NCBI GenBank assembly: GCA_009928645.1
Contig: SACH01000034.1
Coordinates: forward strand, 1-32,095
Length of the DNA stretch: 32,095 nt
Reading direction: 5' to 3'
Source of the DNA: Gammaproteobacteria bacterium
Lineage (GTDB): Bacteria > Pseudomonadota > Gammaproteobacteria > Chromatiales > Chromatiaceae
In this document: positions 20,173 through 28,223 of the stretch, piece by piece
Layout of the letters: the number at the start of each line of letters is the position of its first letter
Position numbering within the stretch: position 1 is the first letter of the stretch
Position numbers and translations under genes: made by a program
The notes under the pieces: generated by a model
Databases searched by the model: none
Told to the model about the DNA's origin: nothing
What the model saw: only the letters and a program-made list of their open reading frames with translations

Positions 20173-20277
20173 TAAGGTTGAATTTCGTCATCTTTCCCTC
20201 ACAATCCAGGACCAGACTGCTTTCCAACCCTATCCCCGTTGGCCCCCCGGCCGCCAATCTGCCTAGGTCCCGGACTT

Positions 20278-21726
20278 ATGACTATGACCGACCCCATCGC
20301 CATTGCCCGCGACCAGATCCTGGCCCCAGCCGGCCTCGATACCGGCCACCTCGAACGCCTCCTCGGCCAGCTCAAGACCAGCGCTATCGATGCCGCGGAT
20401 ATCTATTTTCAGCACAGCCGGCTGCAATCCTGGGTGCTGGAGGACGGCATCATCAAGGAGGGCAACTTCAATATCGAGCAGGGCGCCGGCCTGCGGGCCC
20501 TGAGCGGGGAGAAGACCGGCTTTGCCTATGCCGACGAGGTCCAGTTCGAGACCCTGCTCCAGGCCGCCCAGGCGGCCCGTGCCATCGCCCGGGGTGGCAG
20601 CGAGACCCGGGTGCGGATCGACGGCATTGGGGCCGGTCGCAACCTTTATGCCCCCCTCGATCCCCTGGACAGCCTCTCGGACGAGGACAAGGTCGCCCTG
20701 CTGCACCGGGTCGACGCCGAGGCCCGGCGCCAGGACCCGCGGGTGCGGCAGGTCATCGCCAGCCTGGTGGCGGTGCGTGACCTGGTGCTCATCGCCAGTG
20801 ATGACGGCCGCCTGAGCGCCGACGTCCGGCCCCTGGTCCGCCTCAGCGTCAGCGTCATCGTCGAGGACGGCGACCGTCGGGAGCAGGGCGCCAGCGGTGG
20901 CGGTGCCCGCGCCGACCTGGGCTACTTCCTGGCCGAGGGCCGAGCCCTGAGCTTTGCCCGCCAGGCCGTCCACCAGGCCCTGATCAATCTGGAGGCCATC
21001 CCCGCCCCCGCCGGGGCCATGACCGTGGTCCTCGGCCCCGGCTGGCCCGGAATCCTGCTCCACGAGGCGGTGGGCCATGGGCTGGAGGGGGACTTCAACC
21101 GCAAGGGCACCTCAGCCTTCTCTGGGCGGCTCGGCGAGCGGGTCGCCGCTCCGGGGGTCACCGTGGTCGACGACGGCACCTTGGCCGGTCGGCGTGGCTC
21201 CCTGAATCTGGATGATGAGGGCACCCCGACCCAGAACACGGTCCTCATCGAGGATGGCATTCTGCGCGGCTTTCTTCAGGACCGGCTCAACGCTCGCCTC
21301 ATGGGCGTGGCTAGCACCGGCAATGGTCGTCGCGAGTCCTATGCCCACCTGCCCATGCCGCGCATGACCAACACCTATATGCTCGCCGGTGACCGCGATC
21401 CGGCGGAGATCATCGCCTCGGTGGACAAGGGTCTTTATGCCGCCAACTTCGGCGGGGGCCAGGTCGATATCACCTCCGGCAAGTTCGTCTTCTCCGCCAG
21501 CGAGGCCTATCTGATCGAGAAGGGCCGCATCGGCCCGGCGGTCAAGGGCGCTACCCTCATCGGCAATGGCCCGGACGTGCTGACCCGGGTCAGCATGATC
21601 GGCAACGACCTGGCCCTGGATCAGGGGGTCGGCACCTGCGGCAAGGAGGGCCAGTCCGTCCCGGTCGGGGTCGGACAGCCCACCCTGCGCGTGGATGGCC
21701 TGACGGTGGGCGGTACCCAGGGCTAG
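20278..21726 (+). CDS. tldD: Metalloprotease TldD
   Basis: 482 residues, the catalytic subunit of the TldD/TldE (PmbA) heterodimer, which degrades unfolded peptides. In E. coli the complex removes the leader of microcin B17 and degrades CcdA. The zinc site HEAVGH (HExxxH) is at about 262-267, followed by [16 protein letters not shown]. The C-terminal cysteine ligand lies in [15 protein letters not shown]. Length and order match E. coli TldD throughout. The start at 20278 ([15 protein letters not shown]) is preferred over an earlier in-frame ATG whose extension is Pro/Gly-rich and unlike the family. The pmbA gene follows about 1.7 kb downstream, with two small genes between. Confidence 0.96.
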   Translation: MTMTDPIAIARDQILAPAGLDTGHLERLLGQLKTSAIDAADIYFQHSRLQSWVLEDGIIKEGNFNIEQGAGLRALSGEKTGFAYADEVQFETLLQAAQAARAIARGGSETRVRIDGIGAGRNLYAPLDPLDSLSDEDKVALLHRVDAEARRQDPRVRQVIASLVAVRDLVLIASDDGRLSADVRPLVRLSVSVIVEDGDRREQGASGGGARADLGYFLAEGRALSFARQAVHQALINLEAIPAPAGAMTVVLGPGWPGILLHEAVGHGLEGDFNRKGTSAFSGRLGERVAAPGVTVVDDGTLAGRRGSLNLDDEGTPTQNTVLIEDGILRGFLQDRLNARLMGVASTGNGRRESYAHLPMPRMTNTYMLAGDRDPAEIIASVDKGLYAANFGGGQVDITSGKFVFSASEAYLIEKGRIGPAVKGATLIGNGPDVLTRVSMIGNDLALDQGVGTCGKEGQSVPVGVGQPTLRVDGLTVGGTQG

Positions 21727-21850
21727 GCCACCATCGTCGTCATTCAACTTGCGGCTTTACCCATTGGCCCTTCCCGCCACCCGTCCGGGCCCGATCGAGA
21801 ACCCTCATTGCGCGCTAATCTGAACCCTCGGTCGGGCCGGTCTGGTGGTG

Positions 21851-21881
21851 TTGCGAATTCGCACTATGTTGTTTTTATGAT
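21851..21881 (+). promoter_or_regulatory. Candidate promoter with 12-bp palindrome over the -35
   Basis: TTGCGA (21851-21856) and TATGAT (21876-21881) are spaced 19 bp apart. The perfect palindrome TGCGAATTCGCA (21852-21863) overlaps the -35, a common place for a repressor site. The region is AT-richer than its surroundings. It precedes the structured leader of the PH/GRAM-like gene. Confidence 0.35.
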
Positions 21882-21950
21882 CCAGGTCAAGCTTCCACTG
21901 CCCGCCCCCCTTACGCTTTCTCCCGTCCCCTCGTAAAGTCTTGGTAACAG

Positions 21951-22080
21951 CCGGCCGCTTCGGCCGGTTGAGATCCGGATTCAGACGCCCTGTCCCATGG
22001 TTCAACCGGACCGCCTCTGAATCCCGTGCGCCTGACTTGCAGGCACTGGGAATGTGTGGAGGCCCGGCTTTGGGGCCGGG
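21951..22080 (+). promoter_or_regulatory. Highly structured 5' leader, candidate cis-regulatory RNA
   Basis: Five helices can be drawn before the ATG at 22088. P1: CCGGCCG/CGGCCGG (21951-21967). P2: CCGGTTGA (21964-21971) with TCAACCGG (22002-22009). P3: GGATTCAGA (21977-21985) with TCTGAATCC (22016-22024). P4: GCCTG/CAGGC (22030-22044). P5: CCCGGC/GCCGGG (22063-22080). P1 and P2 share bases and exclude each other. P2 and P3 interlock as a pseudoknot. P5 ends eight bases before the start codon. It matches no riboswitch class I can name. The remainder of the 361-bp gap has no gene. Confidence 0.45.
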
Positions 22081-22087
22081 AAACAAG

Positions 22088-22498
22088 ATGTACAAAAAAT
22101 CGCCCCATGAACAGCAAGGTGAGGGGGTGACTGCCCGGTCACGGGAAACAATGCTCAAGGCCGGTAAGGCCATCTTTCTGATTGATTCGATTCATGCCCT
22201 GGTGGGTAGCCTCTTTCTGACCAGCCGCAGGATCCTGTTCATGGCCGAGACCGGGGTGCGGTGCCAGGCCCATTCTGGCCGGGAGCCCCCGGGCAGGGAC
22301 GGCGTGCTCTACTTCAACGCCTATCACGACGATATCCGGAGTATTTCAGTTCAGGAGCAAGGGCTTGCGCTCAACATGACCCTGACCACCCAATCGCGGG
22401 AACGCTATACCTTCATCCCCGATTACCTACGCGACTGGATCGACGAATTCGATCGCTCCTGTCTCCCCCTGAAGAGCCTGCCAACCAGGCTGGGCTGA
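22088..22498 (+). CDS. Small PH/GRAM-like domain protein of unknown function
   Basis: 136 residues with no signal peptide or membrane segment. The pattern GSLFLTSRRILFMAE, then YFNAYHDDIRSISV, LNMTLTTQSRERYTFIP and a closing DWIDEFDR helix resembles the compact PH/GRAM fold (strand LyLTxrRliF, strands, then a C-terminal helix). This suggests a binding or scaffold role rather than catalysis. The assignment is structural intuition from the strand pattern. The start at 22088 is chosen because the upstream in-frame sequence coincides with the structured leader. A GGGAAA run is the only ribosome-site candidate. The gene lies between tldD and a Cache protein gene and is followed by a terminator-like hairpin. 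Confidence 0.6.
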   Translation: MYKKSPHEQQGEGVTARSRETMLKAGKAIFLIDSIHALVGSLFLTSRRILFMAETGVRCQAHSGREPPGRDGVLYFNAYHDDIRSISVQEQGLALNMTLTTQSRERYTFIPDYLRDWIDEFDRSCLPLKSLPTRLG

Positions 22499-22614
22499 AC
22501 CTGCCGACTGGATGTGGCGGATGCGCTTCAGGAGGCGTTTCGGGTAGCGGTTAGCGTCATGGCCCGGTTGGGTCCTGTCACCTCTTGCCGATCAGGCCTC
22601 GTCTCGGGGCATAA

Positions 22615-22650
22615 AAGGGCTGGCGAAGTCAGCGCCCTTAGGCTATTTTT
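22615..22650 (+). terminator. Terminator-like hairpin after the PH/GRAM-like gene
   Basis: AAGGGCTG and CAGCGCCCTT form a stem with a two-base bulge and a 7-base loop, followed within a few bases by TATTTTT (T-run 22646-22650). It lies 117 bases after the upstream stop and 37 bases before the Cache gene start. It would therefore separate the two transcripts, or attenuate read-through into the Cache gene. Confidence 0.4.
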
Positions 22651-22686
22651 CGCCCTCCCGAACAACGAGAGACGAGGAATAACCAC

Positions 22687-23136
22687 ATGAAAAAGACCCT
22701 GATCGCCCTGGCCGCCGGCGCCCTGTTCTCGACCGCTGCCCTGGCGGCCGACCTGGCTACCCCGGATGAGGCCAAGGCCATGTCCCAGAAGGCCCAGGCG
22801 GCCGTCAACCAGATGGGCAAGGACAAGGCCTTTGCGACCTTCGCCGCGGCGGATGGTGGCTTTAAGGTCAAGGACCTCTATGTCTTCTGCATGGACATGG
22901 AGGGCGTCATGCTCTCCCATGCGGTCAAGCCCGAACTGGTGGGCAAGAACCTGCTCAACTTCAACAAGTATGGTGACGAGCTGTTCAAGAACATGATCGC
23001 CAAGGCCAAGGCCTCCGGCGAGGGTTGGGTGGACTATAAGTGGCCCTACCCCGGCACCGAGGAAATCAAGGATAAGACCAGCTACATCATGACCAATAAG
23101 GAAGGCTTCTTCTGCGGCGTTGGGGCTTACAAGTAG
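22687..23136 (+). CDS. Periplasmic single-Cache-domain protein
   Basis: 149 residues. A clear signal peptide (MKKTLIALAAGALFSTAALAA, cleavage after an AxA site at about residue 21) is followed by a single Cache fold: KDLYVFCMDMEGVMLSHAV, VGKNLLNFNKYGDE, GEGWVDYKWPYP and TSYIMTNKEGFFCGVGAY. Free-standing Cache proteins bind small ligands, often organic acids, in the periplasm; in receptors the same domain senses chemoeffectors. No membrane anchor or signalling domain is attached, so it must act with a partner or as a soluble binder. AGGA lies at good distance before the ATG. Two cysteines (in VFCMD and FFCGV) could form a disulfide. The ligand is unknown. Confidence 0.82.
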   Translation: MKKTLIALAAGALFSTAALAADLATPDEAKAMSQKAQAAVNQMGKDKAFATFAAADGGFKVKDLYVFCMDMEGVMLSHAVKPELVGKNLLNFNKYGDELFKNMIAKAKASGEGWVDYKWPYPGTEEIKDKTSYIMTNKEGFFCGVGAYK

Positions 23137-23188
23137 CGTCTGACGCATCCCGCCCGGCGGCGACAGGGAGGTGCTGCCGGTAACGGCC

Positions 23189-23315
23189 GGGAAGGGTAGT
23201 CAGCCCTTCCAGCCGCTGACCGGCAGGATCTGGCGGCTGACCCGCCTGGCATGTCCGGTCAGCGGAAACTGCTCGCTACCGGATCAAGGCATCCGGATCA
23301 ACCCCCGCCGGGGTT
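23189..23315 (+). other. Cluster of four hairpins in the Cache-pmbA gap
   Basis: In the 315-bp gap: GGAAGGG/CCCTTCC (23190-23210); an 11-bp perfect inverted repeat CCGCTGACCGG (23213-23223) with CCGGTCAGCGG (23255-23265); CCGGAT/ATCCGG (23279-23296); and AACCCC/GGGGTT (23300-23315). The four follow one another without overlap. None has a strong T-tract. It could be the 3' UTR of the Cache mRNA, a small RNA or a repeat element. No gene is seen in the gap. Confidence 0.55.
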
Positions 23316-23451
23316 AGCTCCCCCGCCGCATCCACCCCTTTAGTTGCGGGCGCGGGGACACCACCTATCGTCTTTGCCCAGTCTGGCCCGGCGCGTCCCC
23401 CCCGGGAGGCCGCGAGTGGCTGGCATCCCTTTATTTACCTGGAATTGGGTT

Positions 23452-24816
23452 ATGACCACGATCACCACCGACGACACCGCGGCGCGCCTCGACCGGCTGG
23501 AACAGGTTGTCCGCGATCTGCTGGCGGAGGCCCGACGCCAAGGTGCCTCGGCGGCGGAGGCGGCCGCCAGTTCCGATGCCGGGCTGGAGATCAGCGTCCG
23601 CCTGGGGGAGGTGGAGACGGTCGAGCATACCCGTGACAATGGCCTGGGTATCACGGTCTATTTCGGCCAGCGCAAGGGCTCCGCCAGCACCTCCGATCTG
23701 AGTCCTGAGGCGGTGCGCGACACCGTCAAGGCTGCCTGCGCCATCGCCACTCGTACCCAGGAGGACCCCCATGCCGGTCTGGCGGACGCGGACCTCATGG
23801 CCCGGGACCTGCCGGAGCTGGAGCTTTATCACCCCTGGGACCTGGAGCCGGACGCGGCCATAGAGCTGGCCATCGCCTGCGAGGACGCCGCGCGTGGTTT
23901 CGACCCCCGCATCGTCAACTCGGAAGGCGCCAGTATCTCGACCCAGGCCGGCCTCCATATCTACGGCAACAGCCACGGCTTCGTCGCCGGCTACCCCAGC
24001 ACCCGCCACGGCCTGAGCTGCGCGGTGGTGGCCCAGGAAGGCGAGAGCATGCAGCGTGACTACTGGTGGACCACCGCGCGTGCCGCCACCGAACTGGAGA
24101 CGCCCGAGGCCGTGGGACGGCGGGCCGGTGAGCGCACGGTGGCGAGGCTTGGCGCCCGTCAGCTTTCCACCCAAAAGGCCCCGGTACTCTTCAGCCCCCT
24201 GGCTTCCGCCGGCCTGCTGCGCTCCCTGACCGGCGCCATCAGCGGTTCCAGCCTCTACCGCCGGTCGAGCTTCCTCCTCGATCGCCTCAACACGCCGATC
24301 TTTCCCGATTTCGTGCGCATCCACGAGATGCCCCATCTGCGGCGAGGCCTGGGCAGCGCCCCCTTCGACGGTGACGGGGTCGCCACCCGGGCCAAGGACC
24401 TGGTCAGCCAGGGCATCCTGCGCACCTACCTGCTTGACGCCTACTCCGCCCGACGGCTGGGGCTCAGGACCACCGGCAACGCCGGCGGGGTCCATAACCT
24501 TCACATCGAACCTGGCTCCCTGGGTAGCGGCCCCCTGGATCGTGCCGGCATGCTCCAGGCCCTGGATACCGGCCTGCTGGTCACCGAACTGCTGGGCCAT
24601 GGCACCAACCCCGTCACCGGCGATTACTCCCGGGGCGCCGCCGGCTTCTGGGTCGAGCGGGGTGAAATCGCCTTCCCCGTGGAGGAGATCACCATCGCCG
24701 GCAATCTCAAGGATATGTTCCTGGGCCTGCTGGCCGTCGGTAACGATTGCGATTTTCCCGGCAGCACCCGCACTGGCTCCTGGCTGATCCGCGAAATGAC
24801 CATCGCCGGGGATTGA
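23452..24816 (+). CDS. pmbA: PmbA/TldE, non-catalytic partner of TldD
   Basis: 454 residues, collinear with E. coli PmbA (TldE), the partner that forms the TldD/TldE protease and lacks the zinc site. Typical segments: VEHTRDNGLGITVYFGQRKGSAS, LSPEAVRDTVKAA, the closing block LLGHGTNPVTGDYSRGAAGFWVERG and NLKDMFLGLLAVGND. No HExxxH is present, as expected. The start at 23452 (MTTITTDD) matches the family N-terminus better than an earlier in-frame ATG whose extension is Arg/Pro-rich. GGA lies a little upstream. The gene follows tldD, with two unrelated small genes between them. A second, more divergent TldD/TldE pair comes directly after. Confidence 0.94.
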   Translation: MTTITTDDTAARLDRLEQVVRDLLAEARRQGASAAEAAASSDAGLEISVRLGEVETVEHTRDNGLGITVYFGQRKGSASTSDLSPEAVRDTVKAACAIATRTQEDPHAGLADADLMARDLPELELYHPWDLEPDAAIELAIACEDAARGFDPRIVNSEGASISTQAGLHIYGNSHGFVAGYPSTRHGLSCAVVAQEGESMQRDYWWTTARAATELETPEAVGRRAGERTVARLGARQLSTQKAPVLFSPLASAGLLRSLTGAISGSSLYRRSSFLLDRLNTPIFPDFVRIHEMPHLRRGLGSAPFDGDGVATRAKDLVSQGILRTYLLDAYSARRLGLRTTGNAGGVHNLHIEPGSLGSGPLDRAGMLQALDTGLLVTELLGHGTNPVTGDYSRGAAGFWVERGEIAFPVEEITIAGNLKDMFLGLLAVGNDCDFPGSTRTGSWLIREMTIAGD

Positions 24817-24857
24817 CCGCCCGTCCAAACCCATCACAACTTGGGGCACGCTTTCCC

Positions 24858-24957
24858 GGGTCGGGTGACCTCTGGCGGGGGACGCCGTGAATCCATCCCT
24901 GGAGGCTTGACGACCGCATCCTTGCGGTCGACACCCCCGCCAGAGGCCACCCGACCC
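24858..24957 (-). repeat. 100-bp palindromic element, copy B (inverted relative to copy A)
   Basis: 24-bp arms at 24858-24881 and 24934-24957 with one mismatch enclose an 8-bp hairpin CGACCGCA-TCCT-TGCGGTCG (24911-24930). Read on the minus strand it aligns with copy A (2297-2396) over the whole 100 bp, including the unpaired GATTCACGGCGT. The differences in the arm are compensatory (G-C to C-G) or wobble, and the inner stem is rewritten in sequence but still perfectly paired. It lies in the 270-bp gap between pmbA and the second tldD-like gene, in which no gene is recognised. Confidence 0.9.
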
Positions 24958-25086
24958 TCCCTTGACCGCCCCACTAAAAACTGAACTGTGTTGGTTATAT
25001 CTCATCACCGGGGTTGTCGTGAGCCGCAGCATGAACGTTTACCTGAACATCGAGCCCAGACCGGGAAGCCGCCACCTTTAACGCCC

Positions 25087-26529
25087 ATGGAATATCTGCA
25101 CGCCATCGCCAACTGCTTTCGCGCCACCGCCCCGGTCGCGGATTACTGGTCCCTGCGCCTGGTCAGCGAGGAGACGGAGCATCTGGCGGTCCGCCAGGGG
25201 GTGACGGAACCCAGCGCCCTCGGGTCCAGCCTGGGCGCCATGCTGACCCTGGTCCAGGGGGGTGGCATCGGCTATGGCGCCACCTCGGACCTCAGCCCCG
25301 CCGGTCTGGCGGCCGCTTGGGCGCGGGCGGCGCGCTGGGCGGAGCGGCATGCCCGACTCGGGCTCTTCGGCGCGGATCGCTATCCCCGTTCCAGCCTGCG
25401 GGCGGACTATGCCAGCCCGGTGGTGGAGCCCTGGGAGTCCCTGAGCCTGGTGGACAAGCTCGACCTGCTGCATGACGCCTGCGCGGCCCTGGAGATCGAC
25501 CCACGCATCGTCGACAGCTCCGCCTGGCTGGGCCGGCGGCTGGTGCGGCAACTGCTGGTCACCAGCGACGGTGGCGAGATTCGCCACCTGAGCGATCAGG
25601 TCTCCTCCGGGCTGATGGCCGTGGCCAATGCCGGCAGCCAGACCCAGACCCGCACCGGTGGGGGGGCGGACTGGGGCGGTCAGGGTGGGCTGGAGCGGCT
25701 GGCCCAGGTCGGCTTCCGCGCGGATGCCCAGCGGGTCGCCGAGGAGGCCCTCGCCCTGCTTGCCGCCCCCGAGTGTCCGGCGGGGACCCGCGACCTGCTG
25801 CTGATGCCCAGTCAGATGATCCTGCAAATCCACGAGAGCATCGGTCATCCCCTGGAGCTGGACCGGATTCTGGGCGATGAGCGTAATTATGCCGGCACCA
25901 GTTTCGTCACCCTGGACATGTTCGGGACCTATCGCTATGGCTCCGAGCTGCTGAATGTCACCTTCGATCCCCGGGTCCCCGGGGAACTGGCCAGTGCCGC
26001 CGCCGACGATGAGGGCACGCCGGCCGAACGCCAGTATCTGATCCGCGACGGCATTCTGGAGCGGCCCCTGGGCGGGCGCCTGTCCCAGGCCCGGGCCGGG
26101 CTCCCCGGGGTCGCCAATGCCCGGGCCAGCGCCTGGGACCGGCCGCCCATCGACCGCATGGCCAACCTCAATCTGGAGCCGGGGAGTGACCGTCTGCCGG
26201 ACCTCATCGCCCGGGTGGAGCGCGGCGTGCTCATGGATACCAATCGCTCCTGGTCCATCGACGACAGTCGCAACAAGTTCCAGTTCGGCTGCGAGCTGGG
26301 CCGGCTGATCGAGGATGGCGAGCTGAAGGGCCTGGTGCGCAACCCCGGCTACCGTGGGATCTCGGCGCGATTCTGGCGCTCCCTGGCCGGGGTCGGTGAT
26401 CCCCAGAGCCTGGAGGTCCGCGGCGTCTACACCTGCGGCAAGGGCGAACCCAATCAATCCATCCAGGTCGGCCACGCCTCCCCCCCGGCCCTGTTCCGGG
26501 CGGTTGAGGTCTTCGGGGGCGGGGAATGA
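25087..26529 (+). CDS. Second TldD-like metalloprotease (divergent paralogue)
   Basis: 480 residues of the TldD/PmbA family, catalytic type. The zinc motif HESIGH (HExxxH) is at about 249-254, followed by LELDRILGDERNYAGTSF, and a C-terminal Cys occurs in GVYTCGKGEPNQSIQVG. It is clearly diverged from the TldD encoded at 20278: the segment after the zinc motif and most of the N-terminal half differ. The start at 25087 (MEYLHAIANCFR) is preferred; the frame is open further upstream, but that stretch is unlike the family. Its stop overlaps the start of the next gene (ATGA at 26526-26529), so the two are translationally coupled and probably form a second TldD/TldE heterodimer. The substrate is unknown; TldD/TldE proteins elsewhere cut leader peptides of RiPPs. 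Confidence 0.88.
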   Translation: MEYLHAIANCFRATAPVADYWSLRLVSEETEHLAVRQGVTEPSALGSSLGAMLTLVQGGGIGYGATSDLSPAGLAAAWARAARWAERHARLGLFGADRYPRSSLRADYASPVVEPWESLSLVDKLDLLHDACAALEIDPRIVDSSAWLGRRLVRQLLVTSDGGEIRHLSDQVSSGLMAVANAGSQTQTRTGGGADWGGQGGLERLAQVGFRADAQRVAEEALALLAAPECPAGTRDLLLMPSQMILQIHESIGHPLELDRILGDERNYAGTSFVTLDMFGTYRYGSELLNVTFDPRVPGELASAAADDEGTPAERQYLIRDGILERPLGGRLSQARAGLPGVANARASAWDRPPIDRMANLNLEPGSDRLPDLIARVERGVLMDTNRSWSIDDSRNKFQFGCELGRLIEDGELKGLVRNPGYRGISARFWRSLAGVGDPQSLEVRGVYTCGKGEPNQSIQVGHASPPALFRAVEVFGGGE

Positions 26530-28037
26530 AAGACGCGGCCTTTTTCGACCTCTGCGAGCGCCTGTGCCAGGAATTGCGTGGCGAAGAGGTCCTGTTCTGC
26601 AACCTGGCGGGCGAGGATTCGGATTTCGTCCGCCTCAACGGTAACCGTATCCGCCAGGCCGGGGGCATCAGCGCCTGGGGCCTGAGCCTGGATCTCATGG
26701 CCGCCCAGCGTCAGGTCCAGGCGAACTGTGACCTCAGCGGTGATCGGGACGCGGATCTGGCCAGGGCCCGATCCTTGCTCCAGCGCCTGCGGGAACGCCT
26801 CCCCCACGTCCCCGAGGACCCCTATCTCAATTACTCCACCACCGCGACCGAGAGCTTCCGCATTCAGGGATCAGGGAACGGGTTGGGGGAAGGACTCATG
26901 AGCCGGGGTAAGGGCCTCGGGGGTGAGGATAAGTCAGGTACAGGTGAACTATTGGGGGTGCGGACTGAGTCTAGGGTGCAGGATGACCCCGGGGTACGGA
27001 AGGCGTCTAGAGTCCAGGATGAGTCTGGACCGCGGCGGGGCAGCGTCGGTGGCGCCGCTCCCAGCGGTGACTGGGACAGTGCTGGCGTCATCGCCGAGCT
27101 CACCCAGGCGGCCGCGGGTCTGGACCTGGTGGGTATCTGGGCCAGTGGCGAGCTGAGCGCCGGCCTGGCCAGTTCCCTCGGCCATCGCCACTGGCATGCC
27201 AGCCGCAGCTTCAATCTGGACTTCAGTTGCTACTTGGCGGGGGACAAGGCGGTCAAGGCCAATCTCAGTGGCCAGGCCTGGGATCCTCAGGCGCTAGCAG
27301 CCAGGCTGGCCGGGGTGCGTCGTGAGTTGGAGATCCTGGCGCGCCCGGCACGTGTCATCCCGCCGGGCCGCTATCGGGCCTGGCTGGCCCCGGCGGCGGT
27401 GGCCGAACTCCTGGAACTCCTGGCCTGGGGCGGTTTTGGCCTCAAGGACCACCGCACCGCACAGACGCCGTTGCTACGGCTGGCACGAGGGGAGCGCCCG
27501 TTCGACCCCCGGATTAGCCTGCACGAGGAGCATGGCCGCGGGCTGGTGCCGGGCTTTACCGCCGAAGGCTTCGTCAAGCCCCAGTCGGTCACCCTCATCG
27601 CCGCCGGCCGCTACCAGGATTGCCTGGTGGACAGCCGCAGCGCCCGCGAATATGGCCAGGTGGTCAATGCCGCCGGGGAGGCGCCGGAGTCCCTGGCCCT
27701 GGAGCCGGGCGAGCTCCCCGTCACCGAAATGGCGCGGCAGTTGGACACCGGGCTGGCCATCGGCAACCTCTGGTATCTCAACTATGCCGACCGCAACGAC
27801 TGCCGGATCACCGGCATGACCCGTTTCGCCACCTTTTGGGTCGAGAACGGCGAGCCGGTGGCCCCGGTGGAGGCCATGCGCTTCGATGATTCCCTGTACC
27901 ACCTCTGGGGTGACCGCCTGGAGGGCCTGACCCGGGAGCGGGAACTCATCGTCTCGCCTGAAACCTACGAGGGCCGGTCGAGTGCCAGCGCCCTGCTGCC
28001 CGGGATGCTGGTCAGCGGGATCGATCTGACCCTGTGA
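26526..28037 (+). CDS. Second TldE/PmbA-like protein, partner of the preceding TldD-like protease
   Basis: 503 residues, PmbA-like without HExxxH. Recognisable family features are GKDxR-like FVRLNGNRIRQAGGIS near the N-terminus and the closing LDTGLAIGNLWYLNYADRNDCRITGMTRFATFWVENGE. Residues about 114-180 are a Gly/Ser/Arg-rich low-complexity insert with an internal duplication (SRVQDDPGVRKA / SRVQDESGPRRG). It replaces a short loop expected between DPYLNYSTT and the GLDLVGIWASG strand. The start codon overlaps the stop of the TldD-like gene (ATGA), a sign of coupled translation. Downstream lies a 10-bp inverted repeat. The gene probably encodes the inactive half of a second peptidase complex. 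Confidence 0.86.
   Translation: MKDAAFFDLCERLCQELRGEEVLFCNLAGEDSDFVRLNGNRIRQAGGISAWGLSLDLMAAQRQVQANCDLSGDRDADLARARSLLQRLRERLPHVPEDPYLNYSTTATESFRIQGSGNGLGEGLMSRGKGLGGEDKSGTGELLGVRTESRVQDDPGVRKASRVQDESGPRRGSVGGAAPSGDWDSAGVIAELTQAAAGLDLVGIWASGELSAGLASSLGHRHWHASRSFNLDFSCYLAGDKAVKANLSGQAWDPQALAARLAGVRRELEILARPARVIPPGRYRAWLAPAAVAELLELLAWGGFGLKDHRTAQTPLLRLARGERPFDPRISLHEEHGRGLVPGFTAEGFVKPQSVTLIAAGRYQDCLVDSRSAREYGQVVNAAGEAPESLALEPGELPVTEMARQLDTGLAIGNLWYLNYADRNDCRITGMTRFATFWVENGEPVAPVEAMRFDDSLYHLWGDRLEGLTRERELIVSPETYEGRSSASALLPGMLVSGIDLTL
26865..27065 (+). repeat. In-frame low-complexity insert in the second TldE gene, with tandem unit
   Basis: Between 26865 and 27065 the sequence is purine-rich and repetitive. 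The clearest duplication is a unit of about 36 bp, beginning GTCTAGGGTGCAGGATGA and then GTCTAGAGTCCAGGATGA, with two related copies around 26971-27030. The unit length is a multiple of three, so the frame is kept. Confidence 0.65.
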
Positions 28038-28059
28038 CGATACCCGCCGCCTGGCAATT

Positions 28060-28099
28060 TTCGGTTTTCCCGACCCGCCTGGCCCGGCCGAAAACCGAA
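28060..28099. other. 10-bp perfect inverted repeat after the second TldE gene
   Basis: TTCGGTTTTC (28060-28069) and GAAAACCGAA (28090-28099) are separated by 20 bases, 22 bp after the stop codon. No T-run follows on either strand. It may act as a weak transcription end or mRNA 3' stabiliser for the convergent genes on either side. Confidence 0.5.
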
Positions 28100-28223
28100 C
28101 TGCTTGACTTGACAATAGCTACTTATAACAACGGTCGGAGTGGCGTTGGCCTGCCGTGGTCATAAAGGATAGGTATCGGTGCCCCGAACCTTCCGACCCT
28201 TGATAGCTGGAATGGGCTTGTGA

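Noticed and set aside
19082-20257. 391-codon minus-strand frame across the nitrilase gene
   Set aside because: It is antisense to a clear nitrilase-family gene and extends through the 95-bp duplication only.
25032-25082. 16-codon ORF (MNVYLNIEPRPGSRHL) just before the second TldD gene, considered as a RiPP precursor
   Set aside because: It is too short, has no leader/core layout, no clear ribosome site and no modifying enzyme nearby other than the proteases themselves.
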